From NCBI GenBank assembly GCA_028289345.1, contig JANQQL010000028.1:124001-188000 (forward strand): DNA of 64,000 nucleotides, written 5' to 3'. This document shows positions 16,861 to 26,116 of the stretch, one piece after another; the stretch's first letter is position 1, and each line of letters starts with the position of its first letter. The translations under genes and the position numbers were made by a program. The stretch comes from Planctomycetota bacterium. Its GTDB lineage: Bacteria; Planctomycetota; B15-G4; SIAN01. The notes beneath the pieces are model-generated. The model ran no database searches, was not told the DNA's origin, and saw only the letters and a program-made list of their open reading frames with translations.

Positions 16861-19596
16861 ATGACTGATGCTTCTCGTCGTTCTGCAAAGAGCTCTCCCG
16901 GCGAAACCTCGTCACCGCTCAATCTCGAACAGCAGCGCAAGCGCGCCAAGGATTTGTTGCGGCAGTTTCGCCGCGGCGGAAAGAAACAGCCCCTCGCCAT
17001 CCAGCGCTTCGCTCGCCACCTCCCGCGAACTCAAGGGCTGAGCCAACCCGCCATCGCGGCGCTCTCCTTGACACTCAGCGAAGCCCAGCTGGTGATCGCA
17101 CGGGAGGGAGGCTTCCCCAGCTGGCCGCGCATGAAACTCGCGATCGAAGTTTCGAAATCCGAAGCAGGTCGTTTGACCGCGTTGATTCAAGCCGCCGTTC
17201 ACGGACAACCGTCTCGAGTGCGCGCACTGCTCGACGTGGACCCCGGCTTGCCGACTCGTTCTTTGCACGCGGCTTGCGCTCTGGGTGATCGACGCGCCGC
17301 CCTCGAACTCCTGGAATGTCGGCCAAGCGAAGCAGATCAACCAGGGGGGCCCTACTCGTGGACTCCGTTGCTGTACACGACGTGCGCCGGTCTCGCTGCC
17401 AACGAGTCGTCGGCCGAACCTCGGATCGGCATCGCCACGAAGCTTCTTCAACTTGGTGCAGACTCCACTGTGTTCGCGGAAGACTCGCGGCTTCCCCAAG
17501 GAGCCCGCACTCCCTTGTCGGGAGCCATCCGCTACGTCAAGAGTGCGGAGCTTCTGGAACGATTGCTGAACGCTGGCGCCGCCCGGACCGAGAGGCTTTG
17601 GAACACGTCCATGGTCGGCCATGCGGCAGAACTCGACGACATTCGCTGTTTGGAACTCCTGCTCCCGCTGCGGCCGCCCAGCTGGGAGATGCGCGGTGCG
17701 CTGTCTGTCGCCGTCCTTCAGCACCGCCTTCCAGCGATCGCATTGCTCCTGAAGGCCGGAGCGGATCCGAACAGCAGTGGAGTGTGGGGCAGCACAGGAA
17801 CCGTGGTCCACGACGCGATTCTTGCCCGATGCGACTCTCGCATCCTGGAAGCCCTTCGCGAGAAAGGCGCGAACCTGGCCGATCCCGATCGCGATGGACG
17901 CACGCCGTGGCAAATCGCATTTCGCACCGACAACGAAGCGGCAGTCGACTTTCTTCATCAGCACGGATTCAACGAGGAACCCCACTCGATCGACCAACTC
18001 CTTCAGGCCGCTTTCCAGGGCGACGCAAATCGAGTTTCCTCACTGAGGAGCGCTTCCCCAGATCCCGCTCGACATCTCCGTCGAACGGATCATCAGCTTT
18101 TGTCGTGGGCCATTCGTCAACGTCGTGAGGAGATCGTTCCACTCTTGCTTCGAGCGGGATTGGACCCCACCGTCCCCGACGATGAGGGGGACCTGCCTCT
18201 GGGCTTGGCCGCTCGAAGAGGCAACCCGCACCTTGTGCGAAGACTTCTCGAACATGGCGCCGAAGCGAGTGATGCCGACTTGAACGGACGGACGCCTCTC
18301 GAACAGGCACTGCTTGGCCCGGACACCGCCAAGGACTCAGTCGTCGACGCACTGCACACCGCCGGCGCCGATGCTCACAAGGTCTCGAACATTCCGGCGG
18401 ACGAATCCGCCCTCAGTCACAAGCTACGGGTCGCAGGAGCGGTCGAGCGGGACGATCTCACCGACTCCTTCGAACGAGCAGCCGACGCGATCGTGAATGG
18501 AGACCGAGAAGTCCTGGTGCGCCTGCTTCAAGACGAGCCTTCCCTCTGCCAAGCGCGTTCTCTGCGCCCCCACCGGGCCACGCTGTTGCACTATCTGGGT
18601 GCCAATGGTCTGGAAGAGCATCGACAGAAGACCCCCCAGAACGCGGTCGAGATCATGCAGTGTCTGCTCGAAGCAGGTTCCGTGCCGGATGCGCTGGCGC
18701 GGACCTATGGCGGCGGGCCGGCGCAGACGACCATGGCCCTGCTAGCCTCCAGCAGTCACCCGGCCGACGCAAACCTGCAAGGAGCATTGATTCGAACCCT
18801 GGTCGCGGGCGGTGCCAATCCGGATGGCCTGGATCACGACGGTCTGCCCATGGCCACGGCGGTCGCGTTTCGCTGTCGTCAAGCCGTCGACGCCCTTGTC
18901 GATCTGATCCATCAGAGCAATGTCGTGTTCGCGGCCGCCGCGGGACAGGTCGAACTGCTCGCCACCCAAATGGGCTCCCAAGGCCGGCTGCGCGATGGCT
19001 TTGACCATTGCCGGGTTCCCTGGCTGCACATGTCTCGAGACCCCCAACGTGCCGCTCAACAAGCACTCGTCGCGGCCGCACAGTTCGGGCGGCTGGAGGT
19101 GGTGGAGTTTCTTCTGCAGCAAGGAGTCGACGGCAAGGACGCGCCGCTCGACAACGGGGTGACCGCCCTTCATGAAGCCTGTTTTTTTGGCGACCGAGCG
19201 GTGGTCGAGCGATTGCTGGATCATGGCGCCAACCCCGGTCAACGGGAGAATCTCTACCGATCCACAGCACTGGGATGGGCCCGAGAAGGCCGCCACGAGG
19301 AAGTCTTCGCCCTGCTGCTCGAGCGACACGAGCCCGACTTTTTCGACTCGGTCGAGTTCAACCTCGTCCAGCACGCTCGAAGCCACTTGGAGAGAGATGC
19401 CTCTCAAGTCGACGCGCCGGAGGGACGCGGCAACTTGCTGCGCTACGCGGCTCGCACGGGCATGACCGCCATGGTCGAGCTTCTCTTGGAGAAGGGAGCC
19501 GACCGCGCATTGGCCGATGATGTCGGCCGCACGGCCCTCGACTTCGCGAAAGACGAGGGACACGACGAAATCGTGAGCCTGCTTTCCTCGTCTTGA
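16861..19596 (+). CDS. Large cytoplasmic ankyrin-repeat protein (911 aa)
   Basis: ATG 16861 follows GGAAGG (16847-16852). No signal peptide is present, unlike the other ankyrin protein next door, so it should be cytoplasmic. Residues 20-100 carry an N-terminal helical module (LEQQRKRAKDLLRQFRRGG ... QLVIAREGGFPSWPRMKLAI) that often precedes ankyrin repeats in planctomycetes. At least twelve ankyrin units follow in three blocks, e.g. TRSLHAACALGDRRAALELL, LPLGLAARRGNPHLVRRLLE, VTALHEACFFGDRAVVERLL and GNLLRYAARTGMTAMVELLL. Between blocks are insertions without clear repeats. It is probably a scaffold; the partner is unknown. Confidence 0.9.
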   Translation: MTDASRRSAKSSPGETSSPLNLEQQRKRAKDLLRQFRRGGKKQPLAIQRFARHLPRTQGLSQPAIAALSLTLSEAQLVIAREGGFPSWPRMKLAIEVSKSEAGRLTALIQAAVHGQPSRVRALLDVDPGLPTRSLHAACALGDRRAALELLECRPSEADQPGGPYSWTPLLYTTCAGLAANESSAEPRIGIATKLLQLGADSTVFAEDSRLPQGARTPLSGAIRYVKSAELLERLLNAGAARTERLWNTSMVGHAAELDDIRCLELLLPLRPPSWEMRGALSVAVLQHRLPAIALLLKAGADPNSSGVWGSTGTVVHDAILARCDSRILEALREKGANLADPDRDGRTPWQIAFRTDNEAAVDFLHQHGFNEEPHSIDQLLQAAFQGDANRVSSLRSASPDPARHLRRTDHQLLSWAIRQRREEIVPLLLRAGLDPTVPDDEGDLPLGLAARRGNPHLVRRLLEHGAEASDADLNGRTPLEQALLGPDTAKDSVVDALHTAGADAHKVSNIPADESALSHKLRVAGAVERDDLTDSFERAADAIVNGDREVLVRLLQDEPSLCQARSLRPHRATLLHYLGANGLEEHRQKTPQNAVEIMQCLLEAGSVPDALARTYGGGPAQTTMALLASSSHPADANLQGALIRTLVAGGANPDGLDHDGLPMATAVAFRCRQAVDALVDLIHQSNVVFAAAAGQVELLATQMGSQGRLRDGFDHCRVPWLHMSRDPQRAAQQALVAAAQFGRLEVVEFLLQQGVDGKDAPLDNGVTALHEACFFGDRAVVERLLDHGANPGQRENLYRSTALGWAREGRHEEVFALLLERHEPDFFDSVEFNLVQHARSHLERDASQVDAPEGRGNLLRYAARTGMTAMVELLLEKGADRALADDVGRTALDFAKDEGHDEIVSLLSSS

Positions 19597-19919
19597 TTGC
19601 CGGCGAGTGGTCGCCGACTCGCTCGTGACGCCGCCCTCGTTTCCAGGCCGGAGACACGGCCTCGAACGGCCGATCTTGTTTCCACCAAGGAGTCGGACTG
19701 CAGCCAAATCGGTGGGTTCTTCGAAATCTCGAGGACGAAGACGGAAGCGAACAGGTCCGATCGGGCACCAAAAGATCGTTTCACTGGCCTGGGATGCGTC
19801 GATCGCCGGGGTGTTCCGAGAATTCTTTTCGGAGAGTTCAAGGACCACCCCGGCTGAGCCGGTCCGTTCGTCGATGCACGAAAGGAAGCCTTCCCGTCGG
19901 CCCTTGCGACTGCCACCCC
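19597..19919. other. Intergenic region, no gene seen
   Basis: About 320 bases between two co-oriented genes. A GAAAGGAAG stretch near 19890 looks like a stray ribosome site, but no coding frame follows it. No RNA or repeat is evident. Confidence 0.4.
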
Positions 19920-20921
19920 ATGACCCACCGAACCCGTCAATTGCTCACTGGCATTCCCGCAGTCAACACCGCGGTGGGAGAGAGCCCCAAGCTCTTGTGC
20001 TGGAGCGTGCCGCTCTTTGGCATCGCCACTTACCTGGGCCTTCTCGCGGGTGGTACGCTTCGCAACGCCGGTCGAGCCAACGCGCCGCTCTGGGTCATCG
20101 GTGTCATCGGCGCCGTGTTCGGGTTGGCCGGGCTCTTGGTCTTGGTTCGGGGAATCTCGGCCTTGGCTCGCCGCCGTCGTGCGGCACTTCAATCCGCCTT
20201 GCGACCTGGCGAACCCTGGTTTGCCGACTACCCGTGGAACCCCCACGGAATCGCCGACAACCGTCCCGGGAAGCTTCGCCAGGCCCTCGTGGGGCTGCTG
20301 TTCGTCGGGCTGTTTTTGGTCCCCTTCCATTGGGTTTTCTGGAATGGCGCACGGCAATCCTGGATCTTTGGATTGGTCTTGGTCGGCATCGATTTCGGAG
20401 CATTGATCGGGGTGGCGTTCACCATTCGACTGGCTCTTCAATCGCTCCGCTATCCACGAGGTCGACTGAGCTTCCACCAGTTCCCGTACTTCGTGGGCGA
20501 ATCGCTGCAAGCCGACTTCTCGGCCCCTCCCCAAATCGCCCGCTTCCGCAGCATGACTTTCGAGCTTCGCAAGGTGGAGCAAGTCCTCGAAGAACGTCAG
20601 TACCGACAAAAGACCGAGATCCGACAGGTCTCCTACCAGTGCTACCAAGATTCCTACACTTTGCAAGCCGGCGTCGACTTGCCGTCGGGACAACGAAAGA
20701 TTCCGCTGATCTTCCGTCTTCCGAGCGATGTTCCCGGAACCGCCATTCGCGAAAACCCGGGACGGTTCTGGCAGCTCGACATCCGTGCCGACGTGCCCGG
20801 AATCGACTACCACGCGACCTTTCTGGTTCCCGTTTACCAACGATCGGCAGCAAACTCGAATCCGAGCTCCGCCACACCGAATCCGGTGGCTAGCGTGGGC
20901 GACCTGCTCGAGGCTTCTTGA
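19920..20921 (+). CDS. Four-TM membrane protein of unknown function (DUF3592-like layout)
   Basis: A 333-residue protein starting at ATG 19920 with a weak ribosome site. It has two TM segments near the N-terminus (LLCWSVPLFGIATYLGLL, VIGVIGAVFGLAGLLVLV), a soluble loop with RPGEPWFADYPW, then two more (LVGLLFVGLFLVPFHWVF, FGLVLVGIDFGALIGVAF). The C-terminal 150 residues are beta-rich and soluble. The loop-then-TM plan resembles DUF3592-type proteins, but the match is weak. Its last 32 bases overlap the 3' end of the convergent subtilase gene. I cannot assign a role. Confidence 0.72.
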   Translation: MTHRTRQLLTGIPAVNTAVGESPKLLCWSVPLFGIATYLGLLAGGTLRNAGRANAPLWVIGVIGAVFGLAGLLVLVRGISALARRRRAALQSALRPGEPWFADYPWNPHGIADNRPGKLRQALVGLLFVGLFLVPFHWVFWNGARQSWIFGLVLVGIDFGALIGVAFTIRLALQSLRYPRGRLSFHQFPYFVGESLQADFSAPPQIARFRSMTFELRKVEQVLEERQYRQKTEIRQVSYQCYQDSYTLQAGVDLPSGQRKIPLIFRLPSDVPGTAIRENPGRFWQLDIRADVPGIDYHATFLVPVYQRSAANSNPSSATPNPVASVGDLLEAS

Positions 20922-23778
20922 TCCGGAGGGAAACCGTTCGACGGGCGGTCGGCTCCGGAGTGACCGCGATCGTCAACGAAGGTCTCGACGTTGCATTCAA
21001 GGTGACCGTTCCGTTTCCCTCTCCGTACAGCCGATCCGCCTCTCCCCCGATTTGCCGGTCCCCATCATCATCCGTTCCCGCAAAGAAGCGATACCGACCC
21101 GGCGTCAACCCGGCCAACGCGAATCCGCCTTTGGCTGTCCGTTTCAGAGACGACTGAGCCACGGTCTCCCCGCTTTCGAAGTCCACGGCAGCGACGAAGA
21201 GTTCGAGATCCTCCGCCGCGGGCCGGGGTGCCTCCACCATGGCGTTCACACGGATCAGCGCATCTCCTCCATTGGTATGCAGTCGAATCAAGCCACGATG
21301 CACTCCGGGAGAGAGCTCGCTGCGATCGACCTCCACCAGAATGGCCCGCAAGTCCGCGGGGGCAGTGACCGGGTCTTCGTGATGAACCACGGGATGAGCC
21401 GTCAACCACGGGATCTCGGAACTCGACTCAACGATTGGCTGTCCAATCAGAAGCAATCCATCTCCATCATTGAACAGGGCAATCGACGCAAAGCGACGGT
21501 CTGGGGGAAGATCGACCCGAGTCCTCTCCGAGCGAAGAATCGGGTTCGCAGCCTCACCGGTGGCCGTTCGCACCGCATCGTGGGCATCCACTTTGCCAAA
21601 GCCGTGCTTCGGGTCTCGACCGGGATTCCCCAGATCTGCCGCTGTGCTCGTCAGGATGGATCGCACTTCCTGGCGCGACGCCTCCGGGTGCACGGCAAGG
21701 ATCAAGCCGGCCACGGCCGAGACATGAGGCGCAGCGATGGACGTGCCGGCGCTGTTTCCGTAGCGAGGAAAGAACATGTCGTCGACATAGAAACCGGTCG
21801 TCGTCAAAACCCCTTCGGATCCCAACTCCCCTCCCGGCGCGCTGAGAACCACTGTCTCGTGGTACGACGAGTAACTGGCCAGGCGATCGTGTTGGTCGAT
21901 CGCGGACACGGAAATGACTCCGGAGGTCGCCGCGGGGTAGCTCGCCACGTTCCGGCCCTCGTTCCCAGCCGATGCCACGATCACCACTTCGGTCTCCAAG
22001 GCTCGCTCGATGGCGCGAGTGATCATCGCATCAGGACCGCTGGACTGGCCAAAACTCATGTTGATGACTTGTGCCGCCCGCGCCGGCATTCGATGGGCAG
22101 AACTCTCCCGGCCCGTCACGTAGTGGATGGCGTCGGCCACCCAGCTCCCTGCCGCGAAGATTCCCGGCGGATCGGTGTCCTCGAAAAAGCCAAAAACTCG
22201 AACGGGAATGAGGGAAGGGTTCCACAAGACTCCCGCAATTCCCTGCCCGTTGTTTGTCGTGGCCCCAATGATCCCTGCAACGTTCACTCCGTGCAGATCT
22301 CGCAGAGAGTCCTCGGGATTCCGGTCCACTCCATCCCCGTCGAGACTTCGTTCGGGATCATCCACCATGTCGTAACCATCCACGAAACGCCCCTCCAAGT
22401 CCGGGTGACTCTCGGTTCCCGTATCCAGGACCGCAATCACCACGCTGCCCCCCGTGGTGTAGTCCCAAGCTTCAGGAGCCCGAATGGATTGCAGTCCCCA
22501 TTGTTCCGGAAAGAGTTCGTCGTTCGGCGTGCGAGTCGGTTGGTAAAGCCGATCCGCACACGCCCATTCAATCGCCGGGTGCGCGGCCAAGGTCATGCAC
22601 AGGGCCTGGAGGACACGGCGTTCCTGCCTCGAATCCAAACCCGGATCGGTGGTGAACCCCACTTTCCAGCCAAGGCCGGGAACTCGTCGTCGGACCCAGC
22701 AGCCGCGCCGGGCCAAGCAGGCAGTGAGCTCTGCCTCCCCCATGGATGTGTCAAGGACCACCGTCCTTGGAACCACCTTGTGGCGTGGCTCGCCGAAGTA
22801 ACTTCCCGAGGTCGTCAGGAACGAACCCTCGTTCTCCAGGGGAGCGAGGCTGCTCCCCAATGTCGCCAGAACCCTCGACGTTCGCGGTCGGTCCACCGCC
22901 CGAATGGTCAACTCGTAGGGCATTCCTTCCTCTCCAGGACCAAGTCCGAGAAAGACCTCGATCCCCAACAGCCTTGCCCCATCGATGGGCAAGACTCCTG
23001 TCTCGATGGTCGGACTTGGCGAGTGGAAGTGGGCGACCTGCTCGGCCTCCAGAACGTCATGGGTCGCCTCGTACAAAGCGATGTCCAGGTGCCGACCGGG
23101 GCCTCCCTCGAACTCAGCGGTCACGCGCACTCGGCAGGCTTCTGGAAAGGCCACCAGAACCCGGTCAATGTCCGCCGAAGAATCGAGGTCGCCTTGAATG
23201 CGGACTTGCTCGCCGACCAGCAACTCGCCCAGGTAGTGACCGGGGAGTCGCTCCCCGCTTTCGAGATCGGAAATGATCGGGACCGCGAGATCGACGTCCA
23301 AGGTGAGAGTGTAGTTGCTGGGGGCGTCTCCTTCCGACTGCAACACCAGGTAGTGCGCTCCCTTGGCCGTCAGCTCGAAAGACTCGTTTGCACGCATCGT
23401 GGTGGAAGCCACGAACTGGGAAGACACGGAGTCGTAGACACCGAGTGTCCAAGCAGACGCGTTGGCTCCTTCTCCGTGGAGGGTCGCTCGCAAACGCACT
23501 CGTTCGAGGGCCACGATCCAGAACGCGTCCCGGGCGTCGTCGTCCTCCCCGAGCTGGCCGAACACTTGGTAGCGGCCACCCGGCTCCACCTCGGCGAGGA
23601 ACTGAGCTTGGTCGACCGCGTCGTTGGGCTCGGACTCGAGCACCGACGTGGAAGGCAGGGTGACAAGGACTTCCCCGGACACAGTTAGGGGTGCGTTCGG
23701 GTCAATTCCGGACCCACTGCGACGACAAGCCAAAACGGCAACGACCATGGAACACAACCACACCAATCGCGGAAGCAT
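20890..23778 (-). CDS. Subtilisin-like (S8) serine protease lipoprotein
   Basis: A 962-residue exported protein. The N-terminus MLPRLVWLCSMVVAVLAC suggests lipid attachment at Cys18, although the lipobox (VLAC) is imperfect. Residues about 40-300 hold beta-sandwich pre-peptidase modules (ESEPNDAVDQAQ, GGRYQVFGQL). An N-terminal inhibitor-like stretch precedes the catalytic domain: Asp452 in IAVLDTGTESHPDLEGR, His496 in DLHGVNVAGIIGA, and Ser680 in GNSAGTSIAAPHVSAVAG, so the triad is intact. The C-terminal 250 residues contain a fibronectin-like and a TPGRYRFFAG self-repeating domain. It likely degrades extracellular protein. Convergent 3' overlap with the upstream membrane gene suggests transcriptional interference. 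Confidence 0.93.
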   Translation of the reverse strand: MLPRLVWLCSMVVAVLACRRSGSGIDPNAPLTVSGEVLVTLPSTSVLESEPNDAVDQAQFLAEVEPGGRYQVFGQLGEDDDARDAFWIVALERVRLRATLHGEGANASAWTLGVYDSVSSQFVASTTMRANESFELTAKGAHYLVLQSEGDAPSNYTLTLDVDLAVPIISDLESGERLPGHYLGELLVGEQVRIQGDLDSSADIDRVLVAFPEACRVRVTAEFEGGPGRHLDIALYEATHDVLEAEQVAHFHSPSPTIETGVLPIDGARLLGIEVFLGLGPGEEGMPYELTIRAVDRPRTSRVLATLGSSLAPLENEGSFLTTSGSYFGEPRHKVVPRTVVLDTSMGEAELTACLARRGCWVRRRVPGLGWKVGFTTDPGLDSRQERRVLQALCMTLAAHPAIEWACADRLYQPTRTPNDELFPEQWGLQSIRAPEAWDYTTGGSVVIAVLDTGTESHPDLEGRFVDGYDMVDDPERSLDGDGVDRNPEDSLRDLHGVNVAGIIGATTNNGQGIAGVLWNPSLIPVRVFGFFEDTDPPGIFAAGSWVADAIHYVTGRESSAHRMPARAAQVINMSFGQSSGPDAMITRAIERALETEVVIVASAGNEGRNVASYPAATSGVISVSAIDQHDRLASYSSYHETVVLSAPGGELGSEGVLTTTGFYVDDMFFPRYGNSAGTSIAAPHVSAVAGLILAVHPEASRQEVRSILTSTAADLGNPGRDPKHGFGKVDAHDAVRTATGEAANPILRSERTRVDLPPDRRFASIALFNDGDGLLLIGQPIVESSSEIPWLTAHPVVHHEDPVTAPADLRAILVEVDRSELSPGVHRGLIRLHTNGGDALIRVNAMVEAPRPAAEDLELFVAAVDFESGETVAQSSLKRTAKGGFALAGLTPGRYRFFAGTDDDGDRQIGGEADRLYGEGNGTVTLNATSRPSLTIAVTPEPTARRTVSLRIKKPRAGRPR

Positions 23779-24070
23779 CGTTCACTCTCCCAAGTCTCAG
23801 GGAATGTGGAGTTCCCTGGTGGAACGAGAAATTGGGACCGACGATGGGACCGGTTGCAAGGCTTCTGGATGTAGGCGGAGCCCGAATGAAGGTAACGCTC
23901 GACTTCCGTTCCCGAGTGGAAAAGAAAGCGGCGTGGGGAAGCCTTGCAAGAAGGCGAGGAGTCAGAGGACCGGCGAATCAGTGGGTTCGCCCAGAGTTCG
24001 CTCGGGGATCGATGACCGAGAAGCGAGAACCGGAACGGGTGCAGAAAGTCGTGTCCACGCCGGCCAGGCT

Positions 24071-24472
24071 TCAGGGACTGGTCTTGGAGTCCTCCGAGGG
24101 ACTGTGTTGACCAAAAACCAGGACATGCCCGTCGGGATCGACAAGCTCGAACTCTTTCTGGTCATAGAAGCGTTGTTCAATGGGCGTCGGGGACTGGCCC
24201 GCCTTAGTCACTCTCTCATGCAAGGCCTCGATCTCATCCACGTAGAAGTAGTACATCGACTGGGGAAATCGTCCATCGACTCTCTTGCCTTCGGGGACGT
24301 AGGTGGGACTGGCGAGCATCAGGTGAATGGGCCCCTTGATGAGACTCGCCCACCCGCTCTTTCCCACCGTGTCGTCCCGCCCTTCCACTTCCAGACCCAG
24401 CGCTCGCTGATAGAACTCGATGGATTTGGGAACGTCGGCGCTCATCAACATTGGGGTAAGGCCTCGGTACAT
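24071..24472 (-). CDS. VOC/glyoxalase-superfamily protein
   Basis: A 133-residue single-domain protein with a GAGGA ribosome site. It has paired beta-alpha-beta-beta-beta units: LTPMLMSADVPKSIEFYQRA at the start, SMYYFYVDEIEALHERVT in the middle and EFELVDPDGHVLVFGQH at the end, with candidate metal ligands. Members are dioxygenases, isomerases or antibiotic-binding proteins; the metal set is not complete enough to choose. It lies 84 bases downstream of the AraC-type regulator on the same strand and may be its target. Confidence 0.85.
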   Translation of the reverse strand: MYRGLTPMLMSADVPKSIEFYQRALGLEVEGRDDTVGKSGWASLIKGPIHLMLASPTYVPEGKRVDGRFPQSMYYFYVDEIEALHERVTKAGQSPTPIEQRFYDQKEFELVDPDGHVLVFGQHSPSEDSKTSP

Positions 24473-24556
24473 GGAAACTTCCTCGTCATCAACAGGCGAA
24501 ACTCAGAGAACCGAAGGGCGGGAAGAGCGGGAACGGTTTGACGCCTTTCTCCCCAC

Positions 24557-25435
24557 TCATGGAATTCCGAAGCTCCCACGGTGCCGCCGATAGTCCTTGG
24601 GAGAGATGCCGTACTCCCGGCGGAATGCGTCAGAGAAATGGCTGCGACTGGAGAACCCCAAGGATAGCGCCAGGTCGGTAGTGTTGACCCCGTCAAGAAG
24701 GGGCTCGAGCGCAGCGCGGAGACGCAGTTCGTGGCGGTGCCCGTGGATCGACCGGCCGGTGACTCGACGAAAGACCCGGGCGAGGTGATACGGCGTCGCA
24801 CCCATCGTTCGCGCCAATTCCGCCAGAGAAAGGGACTGACGGAACGTTCGGCTGAGCAAAACCAACGCCGACTCCGCCAACTCCCGGTGCCGCCGGTCGG
24901 TTGCCGTCTGCGTGCACGGTTTGAAACCCAACCGCATTCGTGAATGCTTCGCGAGACGGGTGATGATTTGCAGGACGAGTTCTTCGATTGCCAGCGCGTC
25001 GAGACCCAGGCGGGCGAGAGGAAGAAGTCGGGCATGCCACATCGCCGCTTTCCCATCGACCGGACAACAAAGACCCAGCGACGGAGAAACGGAATCCGCT
25101 TGTGCCGGATGGGTCTCCCGGAGCACAGAGCGAACGGTGTCGCGAGCAACGATCAAGTAGGTGCACGCTCCTTCCTCGTCGTGGTGATCGTACTGATACT
25201 CCTCCCCGCGGTGATAGAAGACCGCGTCGGTGGGGTCCCCCAACACGGAGCGCCCGTGCGAGTGCTTGGTCCACATGCCTCGTCGGGGAAGAACCACCTG
25301 GTCGTAGTCGGCCCGGAACAGCGGCGTTCTGCGCGGATGGGGCCACCGCCAGGGATGATCGTCGACGCGAACCTGAGAACCGCTGAACAGCGTCGACCCG
25401 GGCCAGTCCCCCAACGAGTGTTCGAAACGACTCAT
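24557..25435 (-). CDS. AraC-family transcriptional regulator
   Basis: A 292-residue protein. The N-terminal half is a cupin-like sensor (DYDQVVLPRRGMWTKHSHGR, GEEYQYDHHDEEG). The C-terminal 100 residues are the AraC double helix-turn-helix: SLSLAELARTMGATPYHLAR for the first and DLALSLGFSSRSHFSDAFRR for the second, ending in the consensus GISPKDYRR. ATG 25435 is the start supported by a nearby AGGA. It is divergent from the DUF1579 gene (78 bases) and upstream of the VOC gene, so it may control either. The ligand is unknown. Confidence 0.88.
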   Translation of the reverse strand: MSRFEHSLGDWPGSTLFSGSQVRVDDHPWRWPHPRRTPLFRADYDQVVLPRRGMWTKHSHGRSVLGDPTDAVFYHRGEEYQYDHHDEEGACTYLIVARDTVRSVLRETHPAQADSVSPSLGLCCPVDGKAAMWHARLLPLARLGLDALAIEELVLQIITRLAKHSRMRLGFKPCTQTATDRRHRELAESALVLLSRTFRQSLSLAELARTMGATPYHLARVFRRVTGRSIHGHRHELRLRAALEPLLDGVNTTDLALSLGFSSRSHFSDAFRREYGISPKDYRRHRGSFGIP

Positions 25436-25513
25436 GAGCACGATCCTGGACGCATGGGGAATCGACCGGAGGCATCCTCGATCCCCTGCCCCCTCACCTC
25501 CAGGAGAAAGCTC

Positions 25514-26056
25514 ATGTGGAAACCACTCCTTGTCCCGATTGCCATCGGTCTCGCCGCACTCCTTGGGACCGACCACACGCCGATGCCGTTGGACCCCTCG
25601 CTCCCCCAGGAATACGAAGTTCTCCGAAAGCGTGAGGGAATCTACGACGCGGAAATCACCTTTGTCGGGCAAGACGGTCCTCCTACCACCGGGTGGGAGC
25701 GCTTCTCGATCACCGCCGAAGGGTATTGGGCCACCAGCGACTTTCAGGGAGTGGTCCAGGGAGTCCCGATGCACACCCACGGAGTCCTGGGATACGACCC
25801 GGCCCTCGGCAAGTACGTCAGCTACTACTTCGACTCGTCGAAGACGACCGCACAGATGTCCCTCGGCACCTACGACCGTGACACCCAGAGCCTCACCCTT
25901 TGGAATCACACCGAGGATGACCAAGGCAAGCCGCTGACCAACAAGTCGGTGACTGAGTTTCATGGTGACGGCGGCTACGAACTGAAGATCTATTCGGTGC
26001 AGGCGGGATCGGAGTCTCTGGTCCTCATCTGTCGAGGAACCAAGCGAGATTCTTGA
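25514..26056 (+). CDS. Secreted DUF1579-family protein
   Basis: A 180-residue protein with ATG 25514 after AGGAG (25502-25506). A hydrophobic N-terminus (MWKPLLVPIAIGLAALLG) probably directs export. The beta-barrel-like core has the DUF1579 pattern: a LRKREGIYDAEITF opening, GWERFSITAEGYW and MHTHGVLGYDPALGKYVSYY. The family is lipocalin-like and poorly characterised. It is divergently placed from the AraC-type regulator and converges on the sigma/cytochrome fusion gene. Confidence 0.78.
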   Translation: MWKPLLVPIAIGLAALLGTDHTPMPLDPSLPQEYEVLRKREGIYDAEITFVGQDGPPTTGWERFSITAEGYWATSDFQGVVQGVPMHTHGVLGYDPALGKYVSYYFDSSKTTAQMSLGTYDRDTQSLTLWNHTEDDQGKPLTNKSVTEFHGDGGYELKIYSVQAGSESLVLICRGTKRDS

Positions 26057-26116
26057 CGGGTCGCCGCAACCGTCTCCAAGCGTCCGCCGAATCTTCGCCA
26101 GGGATCGTGGACGAGA

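Noticed and set aside
20728..23688. 986-residue plus-strand frame over the subtilase
   Set aside because: No family motif; the minus strand holds an intact catalytic triad, so this is a shadow.
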